From positions 1 through 16,270 of the forward strand of contig CALKHD010000001.1 in NCBI GenBank assembly GCA_938092195.1: DNA of 16,270 nucleotides. Reading direction: 5' to 3'. The notes beneath the pieces are model-generated. The model was not told the origin of the DNA and made no database searches. It was given only the letters and a program-made list of their open reading frames with translations. Made by a program: the position numbers and the translations under genes. Origin of the DNA: an uncultured Flavobacteriales bacterium. GTDB lineage: Bacteria > Bacteroidota > Bacteroidia > Flavobacteriales_D > Sanyastnellaceae. The stretch's first letter is position 1, and each line of letters begins with the position of its first letter. Of the stretch, positions 15,301 through 16,270 are shown one piece after another.

Positions 15301-16270
15301 GATCTCGAAAGATTGGGCCAAGGTGTCCGTGCACCCGGCTGCGGTGGTCACCACAAGTTGTACTTCCGGGGTGCTCGCGGTGGTGTATTCCAAGGTTTGG
15401 AGGTCTCCCATTAACACGCTTCCATCTTCAAGGGTCCAAGCATATTCCACAATGGGCCCGCCCAGGGATTCGTTCGTGACGGAGGCCGTGCCATTCAGTT
15501 CAGTGGGAATGCCGAGACAGGCGTCCACCACGGTGAATTGTGCAGAGGGGATGTCCGCCAAGGTCAAAGCCTGGGTGTGGGTGTCGGAGCAGCCATTGGC
15601 CGATGTCACGTCCAGTGTGAAATTGAACATGCCTGGTCCGCTGAGATTCACGGGGTCGGGGCTTGACGTGGTTCCGATGGTTCCGACACCGTCCAAGGTC
15701 CAGGCGTAATCCAGCCCATTGAGGGAGGCGTCTTGAGGGGCCACGGTCAGGAAGCTGGCGCAGGTGTCATTTGGCAAATCGAAATCGGCCACAGGAGGCA
15801 CCAAAACTGTGACGGGGACCACGGCGGCTCCGATGCAGGTTGGAGCGGCGGTTGGGAAAACCTGAATGGTGGCCTCGAAAGTGCCGGCTTCATTGAAGAC
15901 ATGTCCCGGTTGACTGGGAATGTTCTGAAATGGAATCAAACCATCCACCATGGCCACGGTGATGGAGAAGGGGCCATCGCCGTAAGTGAAATTGAAGCTC
16001 AGGTCGTTCGCTGTCAGTGGTGGGTCAGCGGACCAATCCACGGTTTCAAACTGAAATGGTGCTCCTGGACAGAGGGTGGTTTCGCTTCCAGTGGCCGATA
16101 CGCTCGGAGGCGGGGTGACCATGATCTCTTGGCTGACGGTGTCGATTCCACAATGGTTTTCCGTGAACAAGGTCACGGTGTAGATGCCTGGGCCGGGAAA
16201 GGACAAAGCATGGAACTGCTCACTGGCGCAGTCTCCTCCCCAATCGATCCAATCTGTGGGGTCTGGACCA
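12349..16270 (-). CDS. PKD-repeat T9SS type B cargo, SprB-like gliding/adhesion protein (5' end missing)
   Basis: About 1,306 residues are visible; the frame stays open through base 16270, so the N-terminus and signal peptide lie outside. It is a tandem array of roughly 90-residue Ig-like/PKD modules with remnants of the WxFGDG motif (WQFGDGSEQ, WDFGDPTN, WSFGDPFAPE, WTFGEGSS), most with one cysteine near the start and one near the end in a GC(T/S)DT-like context. The last 102 residues are the type B sorting domain (VPSAFTPTF...YSFSVYNRWGEQIFS...GWNGFFQGK...DVYVWKV). Such proteins cross the outer membrane through T9SS and serve as surface adhesins or gliding components. The repeats have no lysine and about six arginines. 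The stop overlaps the PorP/SprF start. Surface location is well supported; a motility role is only inferred, since no other gld/spr genes are present. Confidence 0.93.
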   Translation of the reverse strand, partial: GPDPTDWIDWGGDCASEQFHALSFPGPGIYTVTLFTENHCGIDTVSQEIMVTPPPSVSATGSETTLCPGAPFQFETVDWSADPPLTANDLSFNFTYGDGPFSITVAMVDGLIPFQNIPSQPGHVFNEAGTFEATIQVFPTAAPTCIGAAVVPVTVLVPPVADFDLPNDTCASFLTVAPQDASLNGLDYAWTLDGVGTIGTTSSPDPVNLSGPGMFNFTLDVTSANGCSDTHTQALTLADIPSAQFTVVDACLGIPTELNGTASVTNESLGGPIVEYAWTLEDGSVLMGDLQTLEYTTASTPEVQLVVTTAAGCTDTLAQSFEILPRPGIQLQDTDTTGCSPMMLALTAVDTTGLTSPSTFTWNYGHGSNTGPDADGTHTWPPNNGEDTVFYAVSVEAGAGGCTSSAALEVAVAPAPFVQTDGGEICSGLAFAFEGSAFNLGETPEWFWEVDDVWSVAAQDYGTITSDFEDFNFSFTNPGSITDTVSIALSVSRPNGCTAQDEATLLVRPAFAPQVEEETGCTPLVVQTPPQVALSVDWDFGDPTNPNPPGAEQHLYTDPGVYILSASGISVFGCAGSSETTVTAHPTPNPTIEAEDALCAPDPVNPMRSIASEDGASSWSLQVDLGTIYPWNGNPDTTLALSPGNHLLTVLATSAEGCQAEASTEVLVEEEVTADFVLPDDGCAPIAFVVSDVNVPSSALSQWIIDTPFGTDTLNTATPSAPNWLAGSNGTDTTYSVTLNATDPITGCHASHTDSVLVLAQPVGQMAVDGLTGCEVIATFSYSGEADNLTWSFGDPFAPEPETTTANSVSHAYPNPLGTGYTAVATVTATIGSCTDTDEVTFEIPAIVDAQLSIPDTLCLGGDLVLENLSTGIPLASGVAAGSWTWTIGNDTLIGFEPVVPPLDSNAVNAGPQTNDVLPISLSVVHPESGCTDATTGNVVILGQPEASFIATPDVLVDLPYLSNIIDFNQIPSGGTTFWEVTSNGEFDAVSESVSWPEGTHGIQTIFVVLDNFGCTDSFSQDVLIIPPPPSISFLGDTTSCAPLQASFYPAVEGVIDSVVWTFGEGSSRVIQDLIDNPLGFNYFNPGTYQVGVTAYGPGGTATADMQTIVVLPQVNAGFTMFPAECVEVGDIVEFTPNFNYDDAVYVWQFGDGSEQSIPEADIVTHTYSEAGTPVINLIIENALCTDSTQRTGCIIEFQGGSVGVPSAFTPTFGGDGSGAQAYGDDNLRDNNVFFPQLQGTPIAYSFSVYNRWGEQIFSTAEPGVGWNGFFQGKLCKQDVYVWKVAAVFLDGTSVEQAGDVTLIRR
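12352..12657 (-). other. T9SS type B C-terminal sorting domain (CHU_C-like)
   Basis: Encodes the last 102 residues of the PKD protein. The key landmarks are VPSAFTPTF, NNVFFPQL, YSFSVYNRWGEQIFS, GWNGFFQGK and DVYVWKV, and a final DVTLIRR. This is the gliding-motility-associated C-terminal domain recognised by the T9SS. It holds the only three lysines found in the visible protein. Confidence 0.87.
12658..16270 (-). repeat. About 13 tandem PKD/Ig-like modules
   Basis: Protein-level repeats of about 270 bases each, divergent in DNA. Module starts can be read at segments such as VADFDLPNDTC, SAQFTVVDAC, PGIQLQDTDTTGC, PFVQTDGGEIC, FAPQVEEETGC, NPTIEAEDALC, TADFVLPDDGC, GQMAVDGLTGC, VDAQLSIPDTLC, EASFIATPDVLV, PSISFLGDTTSC and NAGFTMFPAEC. 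A partial module continues past the right edge. Boundaries are by eye. Confidence 0.75.

Noticed and set aside
16204..16206. TTG as the start of the PKD-repeat protein
   Set aside because: The same frame continues open to the window edge with repeat-like sequence (DWGGDCASEQFHA), so the TTG is an internal leucine.
12673..16206. Many plus-strand ORFs opposite the PKD repeats
   Set aside because: Antisense of the repeat modules; their similar composition arises from the repeated sense codons.
1..16270. CRISPR arrays, tRNA, rRNA, insertion sequences, integrases
   Set aside because: No direct-repeat arrays with spacers, cloverleaf-like genes, rRNA segments or transposase/integrase motifs were seen on either strand.

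Overview
The window looks like a chromosomal segment from a member of the Bacteroidota, most likely a Flavobacteriales-type marine or aquatic lineage with a fairly GC-rich genome (judged by eye, not computed). The evidence is a type IX secretion (T9SS) surface protein with a type B C-terminal sorting domain beside a PorP/SprF-family outer-membrane partner, an AtpD with the insertion typical of the phylum, a short AtpC, atpD-atpC standing apart from the other ATP synthase genes, and TAnnTTTG-type promoter elements in place of Shine-Dalgarno-led starts. No rRNA, tRNA, CRISPR array, transposase or prophage gene was seen.

Left part (1-4845): the 5' end of a minus-strand ribF leaves the window at base 1 and is divergent from atpD-atpC (F1 beta and epsilon subunits, overlapping by 1 base). 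atpC converges with rlmH (23S rRNA methyltransferase, minus strand), leaving one base between them. rlmH is divergent from nadC (NAD synthesis), which overlaps a YihY/BrkB-family membrane protein by 4 bases. A small secreted DUF2147 protein follows.

Middle (4846-9986, minus strand): reading leftwards, a TPR protein overlaps by 4 bases an AddB-like PD-(D/E)XK nuclease with a degenerate helicase fold. About 200 bases further on lies a Wzx-type polysaccharide flippase. The 207-base spacer before the flippase contains a weak, frame-broken coding-like signal.

Right part (9985-16270): a small unrecognised plus-strand gene shares a CATG with the TPR start codon and leads into murB (peptidoglycan precursor synthesis). 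Converging on murB from the right is an overlapping pair: a large PKD-repeat adhesin-like protein, whose 5' end lies outside the window, and a PorP/SprF protein. This pair is the most distinctive part of the window. The visible repeat region, about 1,200 residues, has no lysine at all and is built from about 13 modules, most with a pair of cysteines. The other genes are mostly housekeeping. I found no convincing previously undescribed multi-gene system; the best leads are the lysine-free adhesin, the AddB-like protein with an incomplete Fe-S cysteine set, and the CATG-sharing divergent gene pair.
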